64,000 bases of DNA from positions 372,001 to 436,000 of the forward strand of contig JAHHGT010000001.1 in NCBI GenBank assembly GCA_019359745.1, given 5' to 3'. Source of the DNA: Aphanothece saxicola GSE-SYN-MK-01-06B. GTDB taxonomy: Bacteria > Cyanobacteriota > Cyanobacteriia > PCC-6307 > Cyanobiaceae. Within the stretch, counting starts at the first letter, position 1; the number at the start of each line of letters is the position of its first letter. Below the pieces are notes generated by a model that saw only the letters and a list, made by a program, of their open reading frames with translations, ran no database searches and had not been told where the DNA came from. This document shows positions 1 to 9,629 of the stretch, one piece after another. A program made the translations under genes and the position numbers.

Positions 1-1
1 C

Positions 2-1024
2 TTCGCCACCGCCCCCTCCCTGGGGGCGGACTTCGCCGCCTTGCTCGCCCCCCAGGTGGCCCAGTGGCTGGGCCTGCTGCCGGCGGAGGGGCCCCTGGCC
101 CTGGTGGAGACCGGGCCTGGGGAGGGCCAGCTGGCCCAGCAGCTGGCCGAAGCGCTCCATGCGGGTTGGCCCGAGCTGGCCAGGCGAACCGAACTGGTGC
201 TGGTGGAGCCGAATGCCGGCATGGCCCAGCGGCAACGGCAGCGCCTCCATGCCTGCCCGCTGCCGGTGCGCTGGACCGCTTTCGAAGCCTTGGCCGGCGC
301 TCCCCTGCGGGGTGTGGTGATGGCGCACGAAGTCCTCGATGCCCTGGCCATCGAGCGCATCGAGCGCCGGGCCGACCAGTGGTGCCGCCAGCGGGTGGTG
401 CAGACCGGGGCCCGCCTCAGCCTGGAGGCCGGCGAGCCCCTCGACGGCCCCGCGCTCGAGCCGTTGCAATCCCTCGGCCTTCTCCCCCTGGATGGGAGCC
501 GGCCTCCGGGCTGGTGCACGGAGCTCCACCCCGGACTGGAGCCCTGGCTGGCCGCCTGCGGTGGAGCGCTGAGCGAGGGATGGTTGCTGGTGATCGATTA
601 CGCCCACGAGGCCCGGCGCTATTACGCGCCCCAGCGCTCACGCGGCACCCTGATGGCCTACCGCCGCCAGCGGGCCAGCGGCGACCCGCTGCTGGAGCCG
701 GGTCTGTGGGACCTGACGGCCCATCTCTGCCTGGAGACCGTGGAGGCGGCGGCCCGGGCCGGCGGCTGGCAGCCCCTGGGCAGTTGCCGCCAGGGAGAGG
801 CCCTGCTGGCGCTTGGTCTGGCCCAGCGTCTGCATGCGCTGCAGCAGGAGCCGGCGTCTCGGCTGGCGGAGCTGTTGCAGCGGCGGGAGTGCCTGTTGCG
901 GCTGGTGGATCCCGCTGGGCTCGGTGATTTCCGCTGGTTGGCCTTCCACCGGGGTTCACCGGTGTCGGGGCAGGCTCCCAGGCCTCAACCAGCGCCCCTG
1001 TTTCTCAGCCAGCCGCCCGCCTGA
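2..1024 (+). CDS. MidA/NDUFAF7-family SAM-dependent methyltransferase, 5' end missing
   Basis: This is a class I SAM-dependent methyltransferase of the MidA family, related to NDUFAF7, which methylates a complex I subunit in mitochondria; the bacterial substrate is unclear. The reading frame is open from base 2, so the true start lies left of the window. The first residues, FATAPSLGADF, match the family's early YFxTxPxxG segment, so probably only a short N-terminus is missing. The SAM-binding glycine motif ETGPGEGQLA is at about residues 37-46, an acidic VEP follows, and a MAHEVLDA segment matches the family's MANEVLDA. The gene lies upstream of, and converges with, the DUF4912 gene. Family assignment is fairly sure. 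Confidence 0.8.
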   Translation, partial: FATAPSLGADFAALLAPQVAQWLGLLPAEGPLALVETGPGEGQLAQQLAEALHAGWPELARRTELVLVEPNAGMAQRQRQRLHACPLPVRWTAFEALAGAPLRGVVMAHEVLDALAIERIERRADQWCRQRVVQTGARLSLEAGEPLDGPALEPLQSLGLLPLDGSRPPGWCTELHPGLEPWLAACGGALSEGWLLVIDYAHEARRYYAPQRSRGTLMAYRRQRASGDPLLEPGLWDLTAHLCLETVEAAARAGGWQPLGSCRQGEALLALGLAQRLHALQQEPASRLAELLQRRECLLRLVDPAGLGDFRWLAFHRGSPVSGQAPRPQPAPLFLSQPPA

Positions 1025-1091
1025 TCGACGGCCTTGACGTTCCATCTCTGCATCCAATGGCGAGCTGCGGCGGCAGCGCGATGGAGGCGGC

Positions 1092-2177
1092 TCAGAACCA
1101 CTCCGACTGGGCGTCTTCCTGGGCGTTGACGTTGGCGTGGGGGGTGGTGCGGCGGAACTCCATGGTGATGCTGCGCTTCTGCTCCCCGTCGGCGGCCAGG
1201 GCCTCGATCGGATACAGCTGCTGGCCATCCCGGAAGGGCACCTGGAGCCGGAAGGTGCCATCGGAGGAGAGGGGAATGTCCTCCCCGCCGATGGTGAGGC
1301 GGGCGGAGGGATCGGTGGCGCCGTAGACAATCAGTTCGGCATCGGCCACCAGCCAGAAGGAGCGCTGGCGCGTGGGCACGCCGCCGATGCCGGAGCCGCT
1401 GCGGCCGGAGGCCCAGGAACCCGCACCGGAAGCGGAGAAGTCACCGCCGCCATAGAGACCGGAGGCGGAATCGAGCTCATGAAACGCCTCCGACCCCCTT
1501 CCGAGGGGGCGCCAGGGGCTCGTGGCGCTCTGATAGAGCCGTTCGTGCAGGTCATTGATGATCTCCCTGGTCGGCGCAGGAGCGGGCGTGCCGTCGACCG
1601 CCGGAGGCATGGAGAAGGCCACGAAGGGGTCGGGAAGGCTGATGGCCGGGCTGTCCAGAACGGGGACGTGGGCGGTGGCGGAAAACGCCAGCGAAATCCA
1701 GCCACCGCTGCCCCCTTTGCGGAAGCCGAGCTCCACCCTGTAGTCGCGACCGGACAGGGGCACGGGCAGGTACCACTCGGTGGCCTGGCTTTCGACCACC
1801 ACTTCCTGGAGGGTGTGGGGATGGGTGGAGCCGCCGTCGAGTCCGGTCACGTCGGCGACACGCAGGCAAAGCTGGGTGGCACCCTCGGCCTGGGCCCGGC
1901 TCCTGTCGGTCGGGTTGATCGACCAGCGCACCTGGGACCACTGGGGATCACGGGGCAGGAAGGCGACCCAGGAGGCCTCTCCGCCGCCGCTCGGCGCCGC
2001 CACGGCAGGATTGGCGGGGAGTGGGTCCGCTGACTCAGGGGAGGGCTCCTGAGCGGGTGATGACGCCGGACGTGCGGGCTCATCGCGGCCCCCGAGACCC
2101 ATGGTCCTGGCCAGGGCGCCGAGTCGTCGCAGGGGCTGGCTCAGAAAGGTGGTGAACCGGCTGGGACGACTGCTCAT
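1092..2177 (-). CDS. DUF4912 domain-containing protein
   Basis: This 361-residue protein matches cyanobacterial DUF4912 proteins. The N-terminus (about 1-75) is proline/alanine-rich and looks disordered. The middle (about 75-200) is a beta-rich module with the conserved WYLPVPLSGRDYRVELG and the start of GYRxGxxxW-like sequence. A Gly/Ser-rich linker is followed by a second small module, RSFWLVADAELIVYGATDP, of the form seen in DUF4912 C-termini. No signal peptide or catalytic motif is evident. It is divergent or co-directional with aroB (64 bp apart, same strand). Function is unknown; the family is often described as sugar- or surface-associated, but nothing here proves that. Confidence 0.75.
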   Translation of the reverse strand: MSSRPSRFTTFLSQPLRRLGALARTMGLGGRDEPARPASSPAQEPSPESADPLPANPAVAAPSGGGEASWVAFLPRDPQWSQVRWSINPTDRSRAQAEGATQLCLRVADVTGLDGGSTHPHTLQEVVVESQATEWYLPVPLSGRDYRVELGFRKGGSGGWISLAFSATAHVPVLDSPAISLPDPFVAFSMPPAVDGTPAPAPTREIINDLHERLYQSATSPWRPLGRGSEAFHELDSASGLYGGGDFSASGAGSWASGRSGSGIGGVPTRQRSFWLVADAELIVYGATDPSARLTIGGEDIPLSSDGTFRLQVPFRDGQQLYPIEALAADGEQKRSITMEFRRTTPHANVNAQEDAQSEWF

Positions 2178-2241
2178 GGGCCGTGAGGAATAAAAACCTT
2201 CCGGTGATGGTCTCCGATCTGGGGGGGCCGCGCCTTCCCTG

Positions 2242-3384
2242 TCAGCGAAAGACCACGTTGGAAGCGGCGATCGCCAGGGCGGCTCTGATCGTGGCGGGAT
2301 CGACGTCGTCGCGGATCGTGACCGATCCGACCCCGGTGGGCAGCACGAAGCGCACCTTGCCCTGACGCACCTTCTTGTCCGCCTGCAGGGAGGTCAGCAC
2401 CGCCTCGGGATCCAGATCCGGCCAGCCCATCGGCAGTCCGGCGGCCGCCACCAGCCGGCGCTGCCTGTCCTGATCCGCCTGGCTCCACAGACCCATCGCC
2501 ACGGCGATGTCACCGGCGGCGACCATGCCCAGGCCCACCGCTTCCCCGTGCAGCCAGGTGCCGTAGCCGCTGAGGTTCTCCACCGCATGGCCCAGGGTGT
2601 GGCCGTAGTTGAGGATCGCCCGCAGCCCCCCTTCCCGTTCGTCGGCGGCCACCACCTTGGCCTTGGCGGCGGCGGAGCGCCCCAGCAGGCGTTGCAGCAG
2701 CTCGGGCCCGATGGCGTCGCGGCTGGCCAGGGCGCCCTGGGGATCCCGCTCGGCGGCCTTCTCCAGATCGACGAAGAGTTGCGCATCGCCGATGACGGCG
2801 TACTTGATCACCTCCGCCATCCCGGCGCGGAACTCCCGCTCCGGCAGGGTGACCAGCACCTGCGGGTCGATCAGCACCAGCTTCGGTTGGTGGAAGGCTC
2901 CGATCAGGTTCTTCCCCCCCGGGTGGTTCACCCCCGTCTTGCCACCGATGGCGGCATCCACCATCGCCAGCAGGGTGGTGGGCACCTGCACCACGGCGAT
3001 GCCCCGCAGCCAGGTGGCGGCGGCAAATCCAGCCATGTCGCCCACCACACCGCCCCCCAGGGCAACGATCAGGGAGCTCCGTTCCAGGCGGTGCGCAAAG
3101 GCGGCGTCGTGGATCGCCGCCACCGTGGCGGGGGTCTTGCGCTCTTCGCCGGCCTCCAGCACCAGGGTCCGCACCACGAACCCGCTGGACTCAAGGCCCG
3201 TCAGCGCTTCCGCACCATGGAACCCCTGCACCTCCGGGTTGGTCACCACCAGCACCCGGGTGCCGCTCTGGAAACCACGCTCGATCAGAAAGGCGCCCAG
3301 GCGGCCGAGCAGCCCCTCACCGATCAGGATCGGATAGGGATCGGCGCTCAGGGACACCGTGATGGTGCGGTGGTCCTGCGGCAC
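2242..3384 (-). CDS. aroB: 3-dehydroquinate synthase
   Basis: AroB converts DAHP to 3-dehydroquinate, the second step of the shikimate pathway, using NAD+ and a divalent metal in the cytosol. The 380 residues are the usual length. NAD-binding [19 protein letters not shown] is at about residues 115-133. [21 protein letters not shown] follows with catalytic Asp and Lys residues. The metal-binding segment [13 protein letters not shown] and the later [10 protein letters not shown] carry the expected glutamate and histidines. The start is the ATG at 3384, shortly downstream of the recQ stop on the same strand. Identification is secure. Confidence 0.96.
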   Translation of the reverse strand: MPQDHRTITVSLSADPYPILIGEGLLGRLGAFLIERGFQSGTRVLVVTNPEVQGFHGAEALTGLESSGFVVRTLVLEAGEERKTPATVAAIHDAAFAHRLERSSLIVALGGGVVGDMAGFAAATWLRGIAVVQVPTTLLAMVDAAIGGKTGVNHPGGKNLIGAFHQPKLVLIDPQVLVTLPEREFRAGMAEVIKYAVIGDAQLFVDLEKAAERDPQGALASRDAIGPELLQRLLGRSAAAKAKVVAADEREGGLRAILNYGHTLGHAVENLSGYGTWLHGEAVGLGMVAAGDIAVAMGLWSQADQDRQRRLVAAAGLPMGWPDLDPEAVLTSLQADKKVRQGKVRFVLPTGVGSVTIRDDVDPATIRAALAIAASNVVFR

Positions 3385-3411
3385 GGACGGGGTTTCAAGG
3401 GTGGGCTGAGG

Positions 3412-5241
<1,830 letters not shown>

Positions 5242-5323
5242 CGGGATGGCGGATCGAACGGCATCGGTGGCCTCCAGCCTGGCTGCCGATTGTGCAACGC
5301 CCCACGTCCGGCAGGATGCACCC

Positions 5324-6220
5324 ATGGCCACACCCACCCCATCTGCGCCGGCTCCCGGCCGCTCTACCTGGGCGTTTCTGGCCCCCGCCCTGCTGCTGCT
5401 GGCGGTGTCGGTGCTGATTCCGGCGGCCATGGCCCTGGTGATCAGCTTCACCCGTACGGGGCTGGATGTGAGCGAGCCGCTCACCTTCGTGGGCCTGGCC
5501 AACTTCCGCCGGCTCGTGGCCGATCCGATGCTGCTGCGGGTCACCGGCACCACCTTTCTCTATCTGGTGGGTGTAGTGCCACCGATCGTCCTCGGGGCCC
5601 TCGGCCTGGCCGTGCTGGTCAACCGCCAGCTGCCGGGCATCCACTGGTTCCGCGGCGCCTTCTACACCCCGGTGCTGGTGTCCCTCGTGGTGGCGGCGAT
5701 CGCCTTCCGCTGGCTGTATGCGGAAAACGGTCTGGTCAATGGCTGGCTCGGGGCCCTGCTGGGCGATCGCTTCACGCCGATCGGATTTCTCACCTCCACG
5801 GGCCTGGCCCTGCCTTCGGTGATGCTGGTCACCCTGTGGAAGGGCCTCGGCTACTACATGGTCATCTTCGTGGCCGGCCTGCAGGGGATCTCCGCCGATC
5901 TCTACGAGGCGGCGGCGCTGGATGGCAGCGAGGGCTGGCGCCGCCACCTGGACATCACCCTGCCCCTGCTGCGCCCCTACATCACCCTGGTGGCGGTGAT
6001 TTCGGCCATCGGGGCCACCAAGGTGTTCGAGGAGGTGTACCTGATGACCCAGGGGGGCCCGGCCGACAGCACCCGAACGATCGTGTACTACGTCTACGAC
6101 CAGGCCTTTTCGGAGCTGGAGATCAGCTACGCCTGCACCGTCGGCCTGGCGCTGTTTCTGATCGTGCTGCTGCTGAGTCTGCTCCGTTACGCCTTCGCCG
6201 CCGAGAACCCTCTGCAGTGA
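5324..6220 (+). CDS. Carbohydrate ABC transporter permease (MalF/UgpA type)
   Basis: This 298-residue inner-membrane protein has six hydrophobic segments, the first at about residues 18-40. The EAA loop EAAALDGSEGWRRHLDITLP, which contacts the ATPase, sits at about residues 203-222. It belongs to the MalF/UgpA/LacF side of CUT1 sugar importers. The start is the ATG at 5324; an open extension back to 5246 lacks permease character. No ATPase, second permease or binding protein flanks it, as recQ is on one side and purK on the other. It must therefore work with subunits encoded elsewhere. The substrate cannot be told from the sequence. Confidence 0.88.
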   Translation: MATPTPSAPAPGRSTWAFLAPALLLLAVSVLIPAAMALVISFTRTGLDVSEPLTFVGLANFRRLVADPMLLRVTGTTFLYLVGVVPPIVLGALGLAVLVNRQLPGIHWFRGAFYTPVLVSLVVAAIAFRWLYAENGLVNGWLGALLGDRFTPIGFLTSTGLALPSVMLVTLWKGLGYYMVIFVAGLQGISADLYEAAALDGSEGWRRHLDITLPLLRPYITLVAVISAIGATKVFEEVYLMTQGGPADSTRTIVYYVYDQAFSELEISYACTVGLALFLIVLLLSLLRYAFAAENPLQ

Positions 6221-6247
6221 GGACAGCCCTGGCTCTGAGGTTGGGCC

Positions 6248-7567
6248 TTGACGCCCTGGTGGCAGGCTGGTCCCCGGTTCGAACGACCTTGCAGGGTGCA
6301 GACCATCCCTGACACCGATTCCCAGGCCGTAGCCACGGCGATCGATGCCATCGGCATCGTGGGAGGCGGCCAGCTGGCCTGGATGCTGGCCCAGGCCGCC
6401 CGGGACCTCGGGGTCGCCCTGCATGTGCAGACCCCCGGCGCCGACGATCCGGCCAGCCGCGAGGCGGCCAGTGTGGTGCTGGCCCCCATCGATGACGTGG
6501 TCGCCACCCGGGAGCTGGCCAGTCGCTGCCGCGCCATCAGTTTTGAAAACGAGTGGATTCCCCTTGACGCCCTGCAGGCGCTGGAGGGGCCTGCTCTGCA
6601 GTTCCTGCCGGGACTCCAGGCGCTGCGGCCCCTGGTGAGCAAGGCGGGCCAGCGGCGACTGCTGGCCGACCTGCACCTGCCGGCGCCCCGCTGGTTCCCC
6701 CTGGCCGACGTGCTCCAGCCCTACGCCCCCAGCCCAGCACACGGGGGGCAGGCCGCCTTTCCGGTGAGCCAGCCACGCCCCCTTCCGTCCCCAGCGGCTC
6801 CCCGCCTTCCCGAGGGCTTCGATTTTCCGATGATGGCCAAGGCCAGCCGCGGGGGCTACGACGGCCGCGGCACGGTGCCCCTGGCCGACCTGGCTGCGCT
6901 CGAGGAGCTGCTCGGCAGGGTCGACGCCGACGACTGGATTCTCGAGGAGCTGGTGCGCTTCGAGCAGGAGCTGGCGCTGGTGGCCTGCCGCGACCAGCAC
7001 GGCACGGTGGCCTGCTATCCCCTGGTGCAGACCCACCAGCACAGACGCGTCTGCGACTGGGTGCTGTTCCCGGCGCCAGTGGATCACCGGGTTGAGGTGT
7101 TCGCCCGCAACGTGGCCGCCTCCCTGCTCACCGCCCTCGACTACGTGGGCGTCCTGTCGATCGAGTTCTTCTACGGGCCCTCGGGTCTGCAGGTCAACGA
7201 GCTGGCCCCCCGCACCCACAACTCCGGCCACCTGACGATCGAGGCCTGCCGCACCAGCCAGTTCTCCCAGCAGGTGCGCATCGTCGCCGGGCTGCCGATG
7301 GGCGCCACCGACGCCGTGGTGCCCGGTGCCTTGATGATCAACCTGCTCGCGCCGGAGGGTGGCGATGCCGACCAGCTGGAGCGGCGCCGGGCCCTGGAGG
7401 CGCTCCCTGGCGCCCACCTGCACTGGTACGGCAAGCAAGGCGGCGGGGCCGGTCGCAAGCTGGGCCACCTCACCCTGCTGCTCGAGGGCCGCAACGACGC
7501 CGAGCGTGAGCTGGAGCGGCAACGCCGGCTGGCGCAGGTGCGGACCATCTGGCCGCTGCCTGGCTGA
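6248..7567 (+). CDS. purK: 5-(carboxyamino)imidazole ribonucleotide synthase
   Basis: PurK makes N5-CAIR from AIR, bicarbonate and ATP in purine synthesis. The ATP-grasp protein begins with the Rossmann-like IGIVGGGQLAWMLAQAA (about 34-50). ATP-grasp signatures include MMAKASRGGYDGRGTV, ILEELVRFEQELAL and the metal-binding VNELAPRTHNSGH. The TTG at 6248 has a GAGG about 8 bases upstream; a GTG at 6296 is an equally possible start and removes 16 poorly conserved residues. A proline-rich insert of about 30 residues precedes the ATP-grasp glycine loop. The gene ends 18 bases before a putative 6S RNA, the neighbour I recall for purK in other cyanobacteria. Confidence 0.93.
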   Translation: MTPWWQAGPRFERPCRVQTIPDTDSQAVATAIDAIGIVGGGQLAWMLAQAARDLGVALHVQTPGADDPASREAASVVLAPIDDVVATRELASRCRAISFENEWIPLDALQALEGPALQFLPGLQALRPLVSKAGQRRLLADLHLPAPRWFPLADVLQPYAPSPAHGGQAAFPVSQPRPLPSPAAPRLPEGFDFPMMAKASRGGYDGRGTVPLADLAALEELLGRVDADDWILEELVRFEQELALVACRDQHGTVACYPLVQTHQHRRVCDWVLFPAPVDHRVEVFARNVAASLLTALDYVGVLSIEFFYGPSGLQVNELAPRTHNSGHLTIEACRTSQFSQQVRIVAGLPMGATDAVVPGALMINLLAPEGGDADQLERRRALEALPGAHLHWYGKQGGGAGRKLGHLTLLLEGRNDAERELERQRRLAQVRTIWPLPG

Positions 7568-7572
7568 CCGAC

Positions 7573-7579
7573 TTAGGAT
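7573..7579 (+). promoter_or_regulatory. -10 element of the putative 6S RNA gene
   Basis: TTAGGAT lies six bases before the predicted 5' end of the 6S-like RNA and just after the purK stop. It resembles a sigma-70-type TATAAT box. No clear -35 was identified because that region is inside the end of purK. Confidence 0.45.
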
Positions 7580-7584
7580 GTCCA

Positions 7585-7763
7585 TGGACTGCTGTGTTGG
7601 TGACTGCCTTTCACAGTTTTCTGATCTGACTCCCTTTCGACGCGGGGAGTCTTCAGCGACGGCAACGTATACCGGCCTCACGGCCGGAAACGAAGCCCCG
7701 CCCCTGACTCCCCACCTGGTTCATCCAGGTCGAACACTGGGGCAAGACGGCACGGCGGTCCAC
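7585..7763 (+). ncRNA. ssaA: 6S RNA (SsaA/Yfr7-like), regulator of RNA polymerase
   Basis: 6S RNA mimics an open promoter and binds RNA polymerase holoenzyme. The call rests on structure and position. A closing helix of about 15 consecutive pairs, including G-U, joins 7585-7599 (TGGACTGCTGTGTTG) to 7748-7762 (CGGCACGGCGGTCCA). Inside it are an open central region, two apical hairpins (GACTCCC with GGGAGTC, and CCGGCC-TCAC-GGCCGG) and a 3'-side hairpin, ACCTGG-TTCAT-CCAGGT. The length of about 180 nt and the place just after purK fit cyanobacterial 6S RNA as I remember it. The last 40 nt are the island's left 47-bp repeat. An unrelated structured RNA remains possible. Confidence 0.7.
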
Positions 7764-7770
7764 CCCTTTC
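7724..7770. repeat. Left 47-bp direct repeat (attL candidate)
   Basis: This copy is identical over 47 bases to 29818-29864. It starts TCCAGGTCGAACACTGG and ends CCACCCCTTTC. Its first 40 bases form the 3' part of the putative 6S RNA, including the whole 3' strand of the closing helix. Confidence 0.85.
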
Positions 7771-7945
7771 CACGACATGAGTCTCAGGCTGTCAAAGGTG
7801 AGACGTAACGACCAGCTGTAACGACCAGCCAATCGCCTCCGCTCAAGTTTCAGATCCGCTGCAACCCCCCAAGAAGTCACCGCCCTTCCTGGTTCGGCCC
7901 TCTTGCTGATGGTGAAACTGGGCCAAGAAGCCTGAAGGCGACAGA

Positions 7946-8638
7946 TCACCCCTCACCGACCCCGATACCCAGCCGCTCCAGGAGCCTCTTGACCTGGGTG
8001 GGGCTGAGCTGGTTCCCCGCCTTGGTGGTCTTCCCAGCCCCCTCCAGAGCAGCCGCCATGTCCCTGAGGGAGAGCCCAGCTGCGGCCATGGGACGAAGGA
8101 CTCCTCGAAGCTTCTCAGCCTCCCTGGTGGCCCTCTCCTTGGCCGCTGTGTTGTGACGGTGGGTGCCAGGCCTGAGACCACCCAGCTTGACCCCACGGGC
8201 CTTTGCAGCAGCCAGAGCGTCCCGTGTTCGCTCAGAGATGCGACGGGATTCGAACTCAGCCACAGATGCCATGACGGACAGGATCAGTCGACCAGCTGAA
8301 GTGGTGGCGTCCACGTCGGGCAGGTCGCAGAAGATGAATCCAGCGAGACCGTTGGTCTCTGCTTCCCTGCTCAGCCGAAGGACGAACTCAGCATCCCGAG
8401 CCAGCCTGTCGAGCTTGGCCACAGTGATGGCTGCCTTCCGCTTACGAGCTTCCACCAGGGCCTTGGCCAGCTCAGGTCGGTCGTCCTTCCTGCCGCTCTC
8501 CACCTCGACGAACTCAGCCACGACCACTGCGCCACGCTCAGCAGCTACCTGGGTGACCTTCTCGCGCTGTGCTTCCAACCCAAGACCGCTCTGGCCCTGT
8601 CGGTCGGTAGACACCCTGTAGTAGGCAACGAGATCCAA
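7946..8638 (-). CDS. Serine recombinase (resolvase/invertase family)
   Basis: This small serine recombinase has 230 residues. The catalytic domain opens with LVAYYRVSTDRQGQSGLGLE, in which the Ser of YRVST is the nucleophile. Arginines follow in VAKLDRLARDAEFVLRL and in FESRRISERTRDALAAAKARG. A C-terminal helix-turn-helix (about 180-225, LSLRDMAAALEGAG) should bind DNA. The size fits a resolvase or invertase rather than a large phage integrase. It sits 175 bp inside the left island boundary, transcribed toward it. It could resolve dimers of the element or invert a segment; the tyrosine recombinases at the far end are likelier integrases. Confidence 0.92.
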   Translation of the reverse strand: MDLVAYYRVSTDRQGQSGLGLEAQREKVTQVAAERGAVVVAEFVEVESGRKDDRPELAKALVEARKRKAAITVAKLDRLARDAEFVLRLSREAETNGLAGFIFCDLPDVDATTSAGRLILSVMASVAEFESRRISERTRDALAAAKARGVKLGGLRPGTHRHNTAAKERATREAEKLRGVLRPMAAAGLSLRDMAAALEGAGKTTKAGNQLSPTQVKRLLERLGIGVGEG

Positions 8639-9629
8639 GGGTCTGACCCCATCTGTACCAAGAGGCTACGTTCGTTGTGAGCGGTACGTCAAGCTGTGCT
8701 CAGAGGGCTGAGAGGACAGGGGCGCTGAGTAACCCGGTGACCAAGTGATGGAACTGAGATCGAGCAGGTGACCCCCTCCCTCTTTCGTCTTTGTGGTGAA
8801 CTCAGCGATCACCCCCCTATGGGGGAATGTGGACATCCAAGTCCGTAGGGTTGGCCTCACAGAGATTTTCTTCAAAATCCTTCGAATCGAGATGGGTCCC
8901 CTATCAAGTAGCTACCGGCATCAAGACGAACTGACACACAGACCCGCACTCGACACCATCTGTTGATTCTCGTCTGTTCTTCGCTTGGAACAACACCCCA
9001 CCCAGCCTCTGGGTTGAGGAGCAGCACGCCGTGGGTCCCGCAGTGAAGGCCATGAGCGTCAGCGGAAGGCCGAGAACGGCAGCGGGGGACGGTGAGCGAA
9101 CGCGACGACCCTAGAGGGAACAAACGCTCGAATCGACACTCTCACTCGCTCTCTCTAAGACCCAGCTGGCCACCAACTAATGGAAGTTCTGTTGTCGATA
9201 CCCCCGAAGGGGATCTTCACTCTCAAGCGCTCTCCGAAGGGCGGCTTGGACAATAACCAGCTTCAGCCGGCTGTGTCCCTCTCTTCAGTATCTGTCATTT
9301 CTTCTCTTCAACTCTTTCCTGCATTCAGTCGTCAGTTCGACTCGTTTCGTGGTGACCAGTCGAGACCCTGTCATCGCTGTGACCCACCCATCCCGAGGTC
9401 ACCCTGTGCCATTGATCTTGGCGCTGTGAGAGGGGCTGTAAATCGCCAAACTCACTCCGCTGTAACCGATCTCAGCTAATCAAGGCACGTAACCTCCAAA
9501 GAAAGACCCCTTAGAGCTAAGGGGCGTCGATTAGCCGATACCCGTTGGTGTGACTAGGGTGACCTGTGGCAGAAACCGATCTCAACGAGTAGCCTCACCG
9601 TGGTTGATTGAGTGATTGATTGGTGATGC
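8639..9629. other. About 1 kb between recombinase and helicase with no supported gene
   Basis: Short open frames exist at 8666-8875(-), 8872-9123(-) and 9180-9479(+), but their translations have no recognisable domain and skewed composition, so I do not call them. The stretch contains several short GC-rich hairpins: CCCCCC-TAT-GGGGG near 8812-8825, CCCC-GAA-GGGG near 9201-9211, and a strong inverted repeat at 9507-9524. It may hold promoters for the recombinase or an element origin. Confidence 0.4.
9507..9524. repeat. Near-perfect inverted repeat CCCCTTAG-AG-CTAAGGGG
   Basis: Two 8-bp arms complement each other exactly around a 2-base AG centre. It sits about 105 bp beyond the 3' end of the helicase gene. 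There is no T-run, so a classical terminator is not clear; a protein-binding operator is equally possible. Confidence 0.5.

Noticed and set aside
7716-7740. tRNA T-arm at the left repeat, as for tRNA-integrating elements
   Set aside because: The ACCTGG-TTCAT-CCAGGT hairpin has a 5-base loop and there is no cloverleaf; the 6S-like fold explains the region better.
8666-9479. Three short hypothetical genes
   Set aside because: No domains, odd composition and overlapping frames; left as a gene-free stretch.
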